Assembly: GCA_018873225.1 (NCBI GenBank)
Contig: JAEILZ010000003.1
Location: 4,960,001-5,024,000 of the forward strand
Reading direction: 5' to 3'
DNA from: [Phialemoniopsis] sp. UDSM-2020
Lineage: Eukaryota > Ascomycota > Sordariomycetes > Thyridiales > Thyridiaceae
DNA: 64,000 nucleotides
Part shown: positions 55,649 through 64,000 of the stretch, piece by piece
How the letters are laid out: the number at the start of each line of letters is the position of its first letter
How positions within the stretch are numbered: position 1 is the stretch's first letter
Notes under the pieces: model-generated
What the model saw: the letters and a program-made list of their open reading frames with translations, nothing else
The model's database searches: none
What the model was told of the DNA's origin: nothing
Translations under genes and position numbers: made by a program

Positions 55649-56291
55649 TCAGCTCCCCTTAACGACGCCATGGGGCGCGGCACCATCCTCGCGTCTCTGA
55701 ACAGGTAGATCCACAGTGCCAATCTCCTCGAGGAGCTGACCATCATCTTTCAGCGCATCGCCACCAGTACCGTCTTCGTCAATGGAGATGCTGTGATCTT
55801 GATCCCCTGCGCCAGCCGCGTCAAATGGATCAGCCATTCCGTCATCTTTATCATCGCCCAGCAGATCGTCAATCTCCTGCTTCCAGATGGCCACCTTTTG
55901 CGCAGCCAGCTCCGCTGTGACCTTGCTGTTATAGGCAGCAGAGCCGTCGTCTCCGGCGAGCGACTCCAGCTTCTCCTTGAGCTGCCTGTCAAAGTCGTTC
56001 ATGCCGCCCCCTACGGCCGACCCAGCCGGGCCAAGAGAGATCATGCCGCTCCCGCCGCTACAGCCGGACGCCGGGGTATGCACCTCGCTTTTGTACATTG
56101 CGCCATCGCATTTGCACTGGTGTGAAAGTGTTAGTCCGGGACAAAGTCGGACAGCGTGCGTGCGCGCGCACTTCCTCCGATGCGACGGGCGCATTACGTA
56201 CACACTTCCAGGTTTGTATCGGTTTCTGGTTCCCGTAGCACGCACCTGTGTGCTCGTGGCGACATCTAAAGTCTCGACAGCGGTACGTCAT
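55649..56291 (-). CDS. small Cys/His-rich fungal protein, function unknown
   Basis: Two exons, 56291-56202 and 56116-55649 (intron GTACGT...CACCAG), give 185 residues. Start is the ATG at 56291; an alternative in-frame ATG lies upstream near 56345. The first about 35 residues carry Cys/His-rich pairs (YRCRDFRCRHEH, then ACYG, TWKC and CKCDG), a probable metal-binding or disulfide module. A Gly/Ser-rich stretch and a long acidic helical tail follow. No signal peptide is evident from this start. It converges on the STAND gene and ends 208 bp from it. Similar small Cys-rich proteins are common in fungal accessory regions. I do not recognise a family, and the exon-1 boundary is only moderately secure. 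Confidence 0.55.
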
Positions 56292-57074
56292 GTGGTGCTC
56301 CTGGATATTGATCGATATGCTCTGATAATATTTGAGTAACAACCACATATGGCAGTTCCGTCGCTGCTTGTGGAAGACCTCATCCAAGTTCAGGGGGTTG
56401 CTCAGGAAATGGAGGGAAGGCAGGCTGCAAACCGCGCCACCTTTGAGCACAGCCACTGTGATGGTGCCCCTCCTACATTAAAACGCCCACCATTGTTGTG
56501 TCGCTGATTGGTTCACACTGATTTGAGCTGAGACAGGGGTTATGTTGTTGGCTGGCAGATTCAGTGGTTCATCATCGTTTGCTTTCTCAGCGAGGGAAGG
56601 AGGCGGAAGGCTATGATCTCATTAGACCATTGATGAATAGTTGTAGATCAACACAAAAGCCATTGCTAGTAAGTTGGAAAAAAGAGGAAGAATTGGATCT
56701 GCTCCGCCTGACTTGTCATGGAATGAAGTCTTCGCAAAGATTCTGTCCGTTTCTCTGTCTACAGGGCGAGTTGGAGTGATTCATCATCTTGAACACTTTT
56801 ACCAACAGAGGGCTTCATACTGGTTTAAGCTGGGGGCTGGCGTCTAGGCAGAGAATGCCATGTCACCAGCAAAAAACCAGAACCAACACCTACCCACCTC
56901 TGCAGGCCAACAAATATATGTCTAAATATAGATTGAACCAACAGTAACAGATGCCTGGCCTCAGGCAATACGGAGTGGGATTCTACCTAATTACAAATAT
57001 GTAAATTTGGATCTGATCACTGCAAAGCAAACAAGAATACATTCCAACGTTCAATCTTTGTTTGGGTTTAGATC
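56292..57074. other. intergenic region with TATA-like element
   Basis: 783 bp, AT-rich towards 57075. AAATATATG at 56912-56920 is a TATA-like element about 155 bp upstream of the next start. No gene seen. Confidence 0.5.
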
Positions 57075-58241
57075 ATGCCTGCGTACCTAGATCTAACAAA
57101 CGTCGGTGGAATGATGAGCCTTCATTCATGGTTCTTTGCGATCTACATCTGCCTGTCCTCAGCATCTCCGGTTATTCTCCCCCAGCAGCAGCATCCTCTC
57201 CTAGCCACTGCCGCAACTTTAGCTTCGAATTTCAGTGTAGGGTTCTCGCTTCAGAGCTCCTACGGTGCCGCGGCCATCACTTTCTCTTATCCCGACGGAC
57301 AGCTGGAGACACATACCACAGTGTACTATGGGAATGCTCAATATAGAGAAGTAATGGCAAGACTGTCGCTCGAGTCTTCTATGCATATTGCGTTAGATTG
57401 CCACGTCCCGACTCTGAGTAAGGCGTTGCTGATTTGGCTTAGACCTCCATACAATGATGATGGAGAGTATTATGAAGACCTTCCGCGTCGATTTGCCCGT
57501 GCTGGACTGAAGGCGATTGGCCTCCCGGCATCTTATGACGTGGGAGTCCTTGCCGATGTTGTTCGTCAGCTACATTCCCAACTGGAGGGAACCTTCGGGG
57601 TAATCATCACTGAGGCCGTTTTTACTTGCTCACATCTCATAGCACTGTACCAAGACGACATGGAGGATGCAGCCGCTCATCTTGGGATCCGCTATGTGAC
57701 GCCAAAACGTGAGCACCATGCATTGGTGTGGGAAACATCCTCAGCCTATGCAGGTCACGGACGTGGCCTTTGCAAAACGTGGTACGACGAGGATCAATGC
57801 CTCTGGGAGATACGCAACGATCTGCCGGACATTACTGCGCTGAGCGTGCATTACAGTGGTACTGCACTGACGGTATCTCTGGCGAGAATGCGAGGGGCGC
57901 ATGATCTTTGGGAGCCTCCGTACCGACATGCCGAGAACTTCACACTAGGTCGGGAGGCGCTCGCACACTACTCCGACGAGAAGGAATATTGGACAGATGT
58001 TGAAAACTTCTTGCTGAGCATTATGGAGTGGATGCCGCTTTTTCCCAAACCGGACGTGATTTTGGTGAATGGCGACGCGGTAGAGCGAGAGTTCATGCAA
58101 CACCTTGAAGATGCCATTACTCGAGACATGGGAAGAGTTCCAGAGATTCTCTCGGACGATCCAGCTACGACTGCTGCCAAGGGCGCTGCCGAGTTCATGC
58201 GGCGTGGGCCGGCACTATGGTCTCGTCAAAACCTGACATAG
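57075..58241 (+). CDS. Hsp70/actin-fold-like protein, fungal hypothetical
   Basis: Single-exon 388-residue protein from the ATG at 57075. A hydrophobic stretch at about residues 18-33 may be a signal peptide or anchor. The segment SVGFSLQSSYGAAAITF with a following YPDG resembles the phosphate-1 strand pair of the Hsp70/actin ATPase fold, but without the canonical GIDLGTT. Near the C-terminus, DVILVNGDAVEREF and then AAKGAAEFMRR resemble the adenosine and connect-2 motifs. The middle is unassigned. I infer a divergent, possibly inactive member of the Hsp70-like group that is often annotated as hypothetical in fungi. Next to two STAND genes it could be an accessory partner, but nothing proves it. 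Confidence 0.6.
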   Translation: MPAYLDLTNVGGMMSLHSWFFAIYICLSSASPVILPQQQHPLLATAATLASNFSVGFSLQSSYGAAAITFSYPDGQLETHTTVYYGNAQYREVMARLSLESSMHIALDCHVPTLSKALLIWLRPPYNDDGEYYEDLPRRFARAGLKAIGLPASYDVGVLADVVRQLHSQLEGTFGVIITEAVFTCSHLIALYQDDMEDAAAHLGIRYVTPKREHHALVWETSSAYAGHGRGLCKTWYDEDQCLWEIRNDLPDITALSVHYSGTALTVSLARMRGAHDLWEPPYRHAENFTLGREALAHYSDEKEYWTDVENFLLSIMEWMPLFPKPDVILVNGDAVEREFMQHLEDAITRDMGRVPEILSDDPATTAAKGAAEFMRRGPALWSRQNLT

Positions 58242-58867
58242 ATAGCCAACACCTTGCATCGGTGGGTGCCTGCAAAGTGATGTCAATCATTAATCTCAGT
58301 TTTTTATTCTCATGAATGTGTTCTTTCCACGTCATCACACCATTTGAAGAGATATTTTCCATCCGATGGCGATGGTATGCATGAGGCATTGATCGCCAGT
58401 CTTCCGGCCTACATTTCCTGCCACCCCTCCACACTGCCTGGCACTGCCCCTTTGTTCAAAACCAACATCACTACATCATCCAATGATAGGGGCGCATGTT
58501 GGATGGCTAGGGATTCAATGAAGTGCAGCCAATCTAACAAGTCGTCCTAGCTGCGACCAAATCACGCCGAATGCAAACCGCAGAGTCACAATAAGTCACT
58601 CAAGACAATCACGCGATTGTGTATGCAAGGAAATCAGCACAGCCTCACAAAAGTCAGATCCAGGCATAAGGCCAGGTATCCATTGATTAAACGACCAACG
58701 TCAGTGCCGTGATTGCATGATGTTGGCATGAAGGGGTCGTCTCTCCAACTACTATGTCTACCTCGTATGAGTGATTCCAGTCTCTTTTGTTCTCTACATA
58801 CTTTGACAGTTAAAATTTGAAGGAGCACTGCCAGAGACCTAACGACGAGCCCAACGTGAACTCCAAC
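58242..58867. other. intergenic region
   Basis: 626 bp between two genes on the plus strand. Short frames only; nothing recognised. Confidence 0.5.
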
Positions 58868-59627
58868 ATGAGCTCGAGCACAGGATCCGACACTGGCTCC
58901 GGAAGGTACGCAACGGACGCACATCTGTCTCACGTTTCGAATTCCTCCTTATCATGGCCCAAACTGGCAGAGTGATGGATGTTGGCCATCACCATCGTGC
59001 TCAACTCAATGGGACTTTTGTCGTCCTTTCTACCACATACCCTTCTCTTCCTACGTTTGTGCAGCAAGGCTGACATTGCATGCATTACAAAGTCAATCAA
59101 CAGCAAGCAAAGAGTTCTACAATATATACCTGGCCTCTGGCGCCAATCTCCATGACACCGAGCTCTTTGTAAAGACAACGGTCAAACACGAGAACATTAG
59201 GTCACGGGCTTATGTACAAGGTCAATACTCCATGTGGACGGTACATGCAGATCAGGAACAGGCTGCTCTGTTGACCAATTACCCCGGGATTAAAGATGTT
59301 GTGAGGTTTGACTTGCCCGCAAGTCATCCTGAGCCCCAAGGGGCCACAGCATCAGACGACGCTACGGCAGAGACGAAACGCGACGAGGATACAGAGCACT
59401 ATATCATCGTTGCGACTGACGCTGCAGACACTGCACTGTGTGACCAGATAAATGGACTCCTAATGTCCTGGCCGAATACGGAACCCATGTATTATAATCT
59501 GGCTGAAGTGGGATCAGCACTTGCCTTTTGGGGAGCACACCTCACCTTGGCACAGCGCGACCAACTTGCAGAACATCCCGGAGTCAAAGGAACTTCGCTG
59601 AACCTTCCGATTCAGTCCTCCTGCTGA
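58868..59627 (+). CDS. tandem inhibitor-I9-like domain protein without a protease
   Basis: Proposed exons 58868-58905 and 59108-59627 (donor GTACGC, acceptor GCAAG) give 185 residues in frame. The long frame has no own upstream ATG, which is why I add the small first exon; its borders are uncertain. Two copies of a roughly 75-residue unit are visible. The first runs from FYNIYLASG to YPGIKDVVRF, the second from HYIIVATDA to HPGVKGTSL. Each ends with W-x-V/A-x-L/A, a Glu/Gln helix and a PGV/PGI strand, as in the peptidase-inhibitor I9/propeptide fold of subtilases. Free-standing I9-like proteins can inhibit or chaperone serine proteases. A related domain is known in fungal protein families of unknown role. 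Confidence 0.5.
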
Positions 59628-59664
59628 CCTTCACCTGCTCTCCGATATTCTCGAACAATCATAG

Positions 59665-60033
59665 AGAACAGAGACGTCAGGTATGCTATTTAGAAGGAGG
59701 CTGTGGAGGAGCTTGTCACTATGAGCCAACCAGGTATGTGAAGAGTATGGATACGGTATTGAACATGGTCGCTTCCAAACACTGACACGTTCGGAATGTA
59801 GCACTGTTCTGGATATTGGGAAACTCGAAAGAATGTGTTCAAAAGTATCGATGGTGCTGATCTGCTCTAAGCGTTTTGAGTTCGGAATCGCGTTTCATGA
59901 TCTGGTCGCAATGTTTCTTTATGGGAGCCTCACTCTAGCATCTCTAATTCACTACTTAGAATCTCCTCACGTCTCAATAGAGCATGTTATTACCGTATTA
60001 TACCCCAGACTGCGAGGCTTGAGACCCAACTAG
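59665..60033 (+). other. possible two-exon coding fragment
   Basis: Frames around 59665-59733 (Cys/Gly-rich, CYLEGGCGGACHYEPT) and 59802-60033 join in frame across a canonical GTATGT...TGTAG intron. The second part reads as a helical, moderately hydrophobic segment. There is no start codon and no recognised family, so it may be a gene remnant. Confidence 0.25.
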
Positions 60034-60164
60034 AATCTTCTCGAATCTGCCTTTTCAGCGAGCCAACGTGCGACACAGATCAAGTGATAGAATAGCGAGA
60101 TATATAGTAGTATATATGTTGCCGTGACTACCTAGACATCTCGAGCTGGGATTCTGTTATCGCG

Positions 60165-60308
60165 ATGGAGACTAGGGAATGTGCTCAGTGTGTACGCTCG
60201 AACGAACCTTGTTCCCCTCCTCGTTCTCGAGGTCATGATCCTACTGTCGACGCTGCTGTGCAGCCAGCGCCACAGCCCTCCCCTTTCGTCCAATTTCGTA
60301 CCATCTGA
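60165..60308 (+). other. small ORF with Cys-x2-Cys-x6-Cys
   Basis: A 47-codon frame from ATG 60165 with the run ECAQCVRSNEPC. This resembles the second half of a Zn2Cys6 cluster, but the first half is absent. It overlaps the end of the transporter remnant on the other strand. Possibly a fragment of a regulator gene. Confidence 0.25.
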
Positions 60309-60975
60309 GAGTGAACATTGCGTCGATGCCTTCGAGGCTTATGCCAGCCATTTCCGGGACGTAGAACAGGAACCAAGCTCCCGCCACAATGGTGACAGCC
60401 GTGAAGAACCAGAATGTGCCTCCAGGAGAGAGACCACCTTTGTCAACATCTAGAAGTATCTCGGGGACGGTTCGTGAGTTGCCGTACTGGAATGTGAAAT
60501 GGAGCACCATAACGATCGAAGTGCAGATTCCACGGATTCGAAGGGGATAAATCTCGGCAGAGATGAGGTACTGAACCGAGTTGAACCCCACAGTCCAGCC
60601 CACTCCAGCGACATAGATCATGGCGATGGCACTCAATGACGCTGACTTTTGAGCACTGGTCAGGGTGGCTTGTGGCTCGTAGATCTGAGGAACTGCAGTG
60701 AGAAATGCGGCGAGATAGAGCAGGCCGATGGTCTGAAGGGTCACCCCGATACCGAGAGCGCGTTCCCTGCCAAGTGTGTCCACCAAAAACAGGGCGCACA
60801 GAGTCGCGAACACGAACTTGATGACCCCGAAAACCACGGTGATGTAGAGTGCCTCATTGTCCCCTGAGACGCCCACAAGTTTGAAGAGATCCTGTGCGTA
60901 CACCGTGATGGAGCCCGCTCCAGACCACTGGCTGAGAAGCTGAATCCCCGCACCGACGTATAGGCGATGTGGCAG
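60241..60975 (-). pseudogene. sugar/quinate-type MFS transporter, C-terminal remnant
   Basis: About 245 codons resembling the second half of a fungal sugar-porter. They include VGAGIQLLSQWSG at TM7, SITVYAQDLF, the FLVDTLGRERAL loop (DxxGRR-like), VGWTVGFNSVQYLISAEIYPLRIRG (the PESPR/PET-type signature before TM11) and a terminal basic tail ending at the stop 60241-60243. The N-terminal half (TM1-6) is not found upstream. The frame is closed by a TGA near 61012 and no acceptor gives an in-frame extension. It is probably a truncated pseudogene. An intact gene would need about 250 more codons. Confidence 0.7.
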
Positions 60976-61013
60976 GCTTTGACCCAGTTCACAACACAGG
61001 CGCCATCAACTGA

Positions 61014-61832
61014 GCCACCAAACACCTAGTCATAAATGCACCCGCCCTGGCTGCGACAAAGCGTTTCATAGAGAGGATTATCTCGCTAGGCATCTTCAGA
61101 AGCAATAGGTTGTCCTTTCTTAGATATCATCCACTCATAGTGTTAGAGCAAAACACACAAGGAGTCGCAACCTCAAATTTGCAAAGGCATCAATTTCTGA
61201 GTAGAAGTCTAGCTAGAGTTCCAGCCACTGATTATTAGAGTATTATGTCGCGTAGTTCGACAAACATTTCTCGTCCGGGGCATGCTTCCCCTCGTATGCT
61301 ATGGCTCATCATACATAAGGAGGCAAACGGAAGGCACGAGAGGGGAGGAGGAACCCTAGCCGGATCGAAATGTGGTTCACAGAAACGCCTTGGCCGTATG
61401 AGCCTGTGTTCCCTCCAGTAGAGTACAGACTTTTAAAATATAAGATACCACCTCAATAATAATCAGCCAATTCAACAGTAGCATATAGTGTTATATGATG
61501 AGGTCTTTTACCTCAATGTCAAAATATATCTTTCCAACTCTCATCACTACACTGATATATAGCTCGTGCATGCCTTACATGTAACACATGTAAGAGATAC
61601 TGGAAGTAGCCTGAAGCTTTGTCCGGACTTAGGGGCAGATAGTGATAGGGTGTCCAGAATGTTTTTCTTTTAGTAATTCATAAAGCTCCACGATTCTGTC
61701 TTCTCGCGTAAAGCATATTGGTTTGATGTTTCAGTAGATTGGAAGCCTCAGACTAAGCAAACCACGGATCTCGTGATAGTAGCACTCGTGCATGGACGCC
61801 TTCTCCCGAGGATGAAACTTGAATACTTTTCA
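61014..61832. other. AT-rich intergenic region
   Basis: 819 bp of AT-rich sequence without genes, between the transporter remnant and the F-box gene. It contains the short perfect dyad at 61574-61594. Confidence 0.55.
61574..61594. repeat. perfect 9-bp inverted repeat, 3-nt loop
   Basis: CTTACATGT-AAC-ACATGTAAG. It is too short to name a transposon end; it could be a hairpin or a protein-binding dyad. Confidence 0.4.
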
Positions 61833-63758
61833 TTATAAAAGGGCAAGTCCCATACACCATACGATCCAGAATACTGTTATCTGTAGCACAAAAACAAAGT
61901 CCTCCCAGAGAAGAGAACCAGCAGTGAAGGAGCGGAAGTTGGCCCTAAACTTCACGATCCACTGGAAGATGCAAATCCCTAACCAGATGCATATGGATAT
62001 ACACTTGACTATCCCCCTAAACAAGTCGAGAAAGCATACCTGTAGATAATATCCCAGGACTGGGAAGCCTTTGGCGAGGACTTGAAGCTTGTTAACACCA
62101 ATTCTTTGGGAAGATTCATCGAGCATCAAAAAGGCAGCTCTACTAGGATGGAGATGATAGTTGTGACAACCAGGCTCGCGACACCACAATAGTTCATAAG
62201 CCTCACTATCCTGAGTTAGGTTGTATGAGTCGGGGTCGAGTGACTCGTACCAAGCTCGACTGATCGTCCTCTCTCCCCTCGTGTCTTCGAGGTCAATGAT
62301 GCTAGTGTAACAGATTGTGATGCACGGCTCTGGGTGGACGCACCTGCTCATTGATATGCTTGTAGTCAAAGCACTGAGAGGGCCGTGATTGATTGTATTG
62401 ATAACAGTGGCGTGCTGGCCCGGACAAGCCCTTGCCAGAGTATCGCCGCAACTTGAGGCACAGGGTGTTGCCAGGCTACAATTTTCTCCATCTCGAAAAC
62501 GAGGCTTGGTTCCCGGCAACCTTAGACTTAACGCCCAACCCTGCGGCAGCTCTTCCATGCCTGGGAAGGATAGGTAAGAGCAATGGTTGGGATCAAGACA
62601 ATTCATCTCCGAAAGGCGACCTGGCTTGATCTCAGGGGCAATAAATTGAGCAGCGCATTGCCTGAAGTGTACCAACAGATCTTGAAACTCATCCGCTGTA
62701 TATCGACTTGCAGGGTAATCTTGGACTTCGGTTTTGAGGTGTCCCACCCAACTTCGATAGAGTTTGATCGGGCTCCTTGAGCTTCCTTCCATGTATGCAA
62801 TTGGTCGGACTGCATCGTTTTTAGAATCTTCCGGCAACTCGTGGGGGTGGTGATTAGGGGTGTGACATTGGTTAGTACACACGCCTAGCGAGACTCTGAT
62901 AGGTGGCTCCCCATCGCCTACATCAACCGTCTCCAGGAATCCACGGATGAATTGGAGTTTATCCCAGTATAGAACTCGATGCTCACACAGCCGAACATAC
63001 CCCTCCCGTTGCCCTATGCATTGTCGAAAAAGCCGCTGACTTGTGCTTCGGTAATCAGACGAAAACAGGCAACGTGGATGATTTGCCCTGCAGCCGACAC
63101 AATACATTTGTTGCCTCAGCCGGCTCATACGTGCTGCAGATGTTGGAGAGGACAGCGTTGTTGAACAAGCAGAGCAATAGTCCTCAGTCTTATCACTGGC
63201 AAGCAGCTCTCGGAGCTTGGGTAGCGAATATGGCGAGGCTCCTCTCGGCTCGGCCCAGAGAGAACTAGGATCAGAGTTGCGTTCTCGGTGTGTTTCGCGG
63301 AACTCGAACGATGCGTAGAGACGCATGAATAATCGGCTCGTCCTCCGCAGACATTGTATGTCTAGAAGGCTCAACTCATTCATGATGACCAGTAGGATCT
63401 CCTCTGGAAGACGACAAAGCGGACTGCAGGTGAGGTTGTGATAGCCCGCTTTCACGAGCGGATTCCATTTTGGATACTCTTGAATCGCCAGAGCAGGAAC
63501 ACGGATGCGGTGGGTTGAATGTGTGGCCAGTCCATGGTATTGAATTTGTCTCGGGTGATATCGAGGATGCCATGATTGGAAAGATGGCGAAAACTCGGCA
63601 CCTCGGGTCATAGATCCTCTTGTTCTTCTCGTTTTGGGAGTGAAGTGGGAAGAAAACAATTGCAGCATAGCTTTGAGATGTAGCCTATTCATAAAAGATT
63701 GAAGAGTTGTGATAAGGTTTGGACCACATAATCTAAACCGTGGTGCCTGCGCTTCCAT
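61833..63758 (-). CDS. F-box domain protein with Cys-rich middle
   Basis: Single-exon 641-residue frame from the ATG at 63758. The F-box is at about residues 115-155: LCRLPEEILLVIMNELSLLDIQCLRRTSR. It would recruit Skp1 in an SCF ubiquitin ligase. It is followed by a Cys-rich region (CSACS, CVGCRANHPRC) that may bind zinc, and long segments with repeated His/Cys pairs. The last about 70 residues contain two hydrophobic stretches (SICIWLGICIFQW and the final FVLQITVFWIVWCMGLALL), unusual for this family. They may be a membrane anchor or an unspliced or 3'-UTR-like extension. The substrate is unknown. Fungal F-box genes of this sort are often lineage-specific. Confidence 0.8.
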   Translation of the reverse strand: MEAQAPRFRLCGPNLITTLQSFMNRLHLKAMLQLFSSHFTPKTRRTRGSMTRGAEFSPSFQSWHPRYHPRQIQYHGLATHSTHRIRVPALAIQEYPKWNPLVKAGYHNLTCSPLCRLPEEILLVIMNELSLLDIQCLRRTSRLFMRLYASFEFRETHRERNSDPSSLWAEPRGASPYSLPKLRELLASDKTEDYCSACSTTLSSPTSAARMSRLRQQMYCVGCRANHPRCLFSSDYRSTSQRLFRQCIGQREGYVRLCEHRVLYWDKLQFIRGFLETVDVGDGEPPIRVSLGVCTNQCHTPNHHPHELPEDSKNDAVRPIAYMEGSSRSPIKLYRSWVGHLKTEVQDYPASRYTADEFQDLLVHFRQCAAQFIAPEIKPGRLSEMNCLDPNHCSYLSFPGMEELPQGWALSLRLPGTKPRFRDGENCSLATPCASSCGDTLARACPGQHATVINTINHGPLSALTTSISMSRCVHPEPCITICYTSIIDLEDTRGERTISRAWYESLDPDSYNLTQDSEAYELLWCREPGCHNYHLHPSRAAFLMLDESSQRIGVNKLQVLAKGFPVLGYYLQVCFLDLFRGIVKCISICIWLGICIFQWIVKFRANFRSFTAGSLLWEDFVFVLQITVFWIVWCMGLALL

Positions 63759-64000
63759 AATTCGACTGGAATGGGTATCATACGAGCACTTAATTCAAAT
63801 CCCTTCTCTGGCGAGCTCCTCTAGTAACATCTTTGGGTCTGCGTCCGCGTTCGGCTTCTTGCCTGTCGGTGATACCTGATTGGCCTATACAGAGCTAGCG
63901 ATATTGAATGTATTGAGGCATATACCAAAGTTAGGCCGGTTAATATGTTGGGTCATGGATGTACGAGCGACGACTCTGGGGCCGGCTGAAATGGGAGCTC

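Noticed and set aside
1..64000. CRISPR array, prophage, rRNA operon or intact transposon
   Set aside because: No regularly spaced repeats, no rRNA sequence, no transposase or reverse-transcriptase motif in any frame; the sequence is plainly eukaryotic.

Overview
The window is nuclear DNA of a filamentous ascomycete (Pezizomycotina, most likely Sordariomycetes). This rests on short 50-100 nt introns with GTANGT or GC donors and CTAAC/CTGAC branch sites, Zn2Cys6 and WSC proteins, BVMO and P450 genes, and fungal STAND NTPases. No tRNA, rRNA, CRISPR array or intact transposon was seen. Gene models below were built by joining reading frames across introns by eye. No alignment or search was run.

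Layout. (1) 1-8.8 kb, accessory: an SGNH hydrolase cut by the left edge, a 5'-truncated MFS transporter pseudogene, a secreted GH18 protein, and a Cys-rich WSC/GPI surface protein. (2) 9.1-24.0 kb, metabolic block: two short-chain dehydrogenases, a Baeyer-Villiger-type flavoprotein monooxygenase, an amino-acid permease divergent from a Zn2Cys6 regulator, and two tail-to-tail P450s. No PKS, NRPS or terpene-synthase gene is visible, so this looks like a catabolic or tailoring island. The sharpest unit is SDR<->BVMO with a shared promoter. (3) 25.3-45.7 kb, conserved core: a lipid-droplet-assembly-type membrane protein whose frame continues past one TAG into a long repeat protein, the INO80 remodeller ATPase, the ribosome-biogenesis ATPase Arb1, and two four-TM membrane proteins. 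(4) 46.0-63.8 kb, fast-evolving accessory: a NACHT STAND protein, a lipid-droplet hydrolase, an alpha/beta-hydrolase/NB-ARC/TPR STAND protein whose frame is doubtful, a small Cys-rich protein, an Hsp70-like C-terminal-domain protein, a tandem I9-like protein, a sugar-transporter remnant and an F-box protein.

The main points for follow-up are: the in-frame TAG between the LDAF1-like frame and the repeat protein; the two different NLR-like genes 2.4 kb apart; CGA-to-TGA-type nonsense codons in two damaged genes at opposite ends; and the SDR/BVMO/P450/permease/regulator island with its palindromic and GATA/CreA-like sites.
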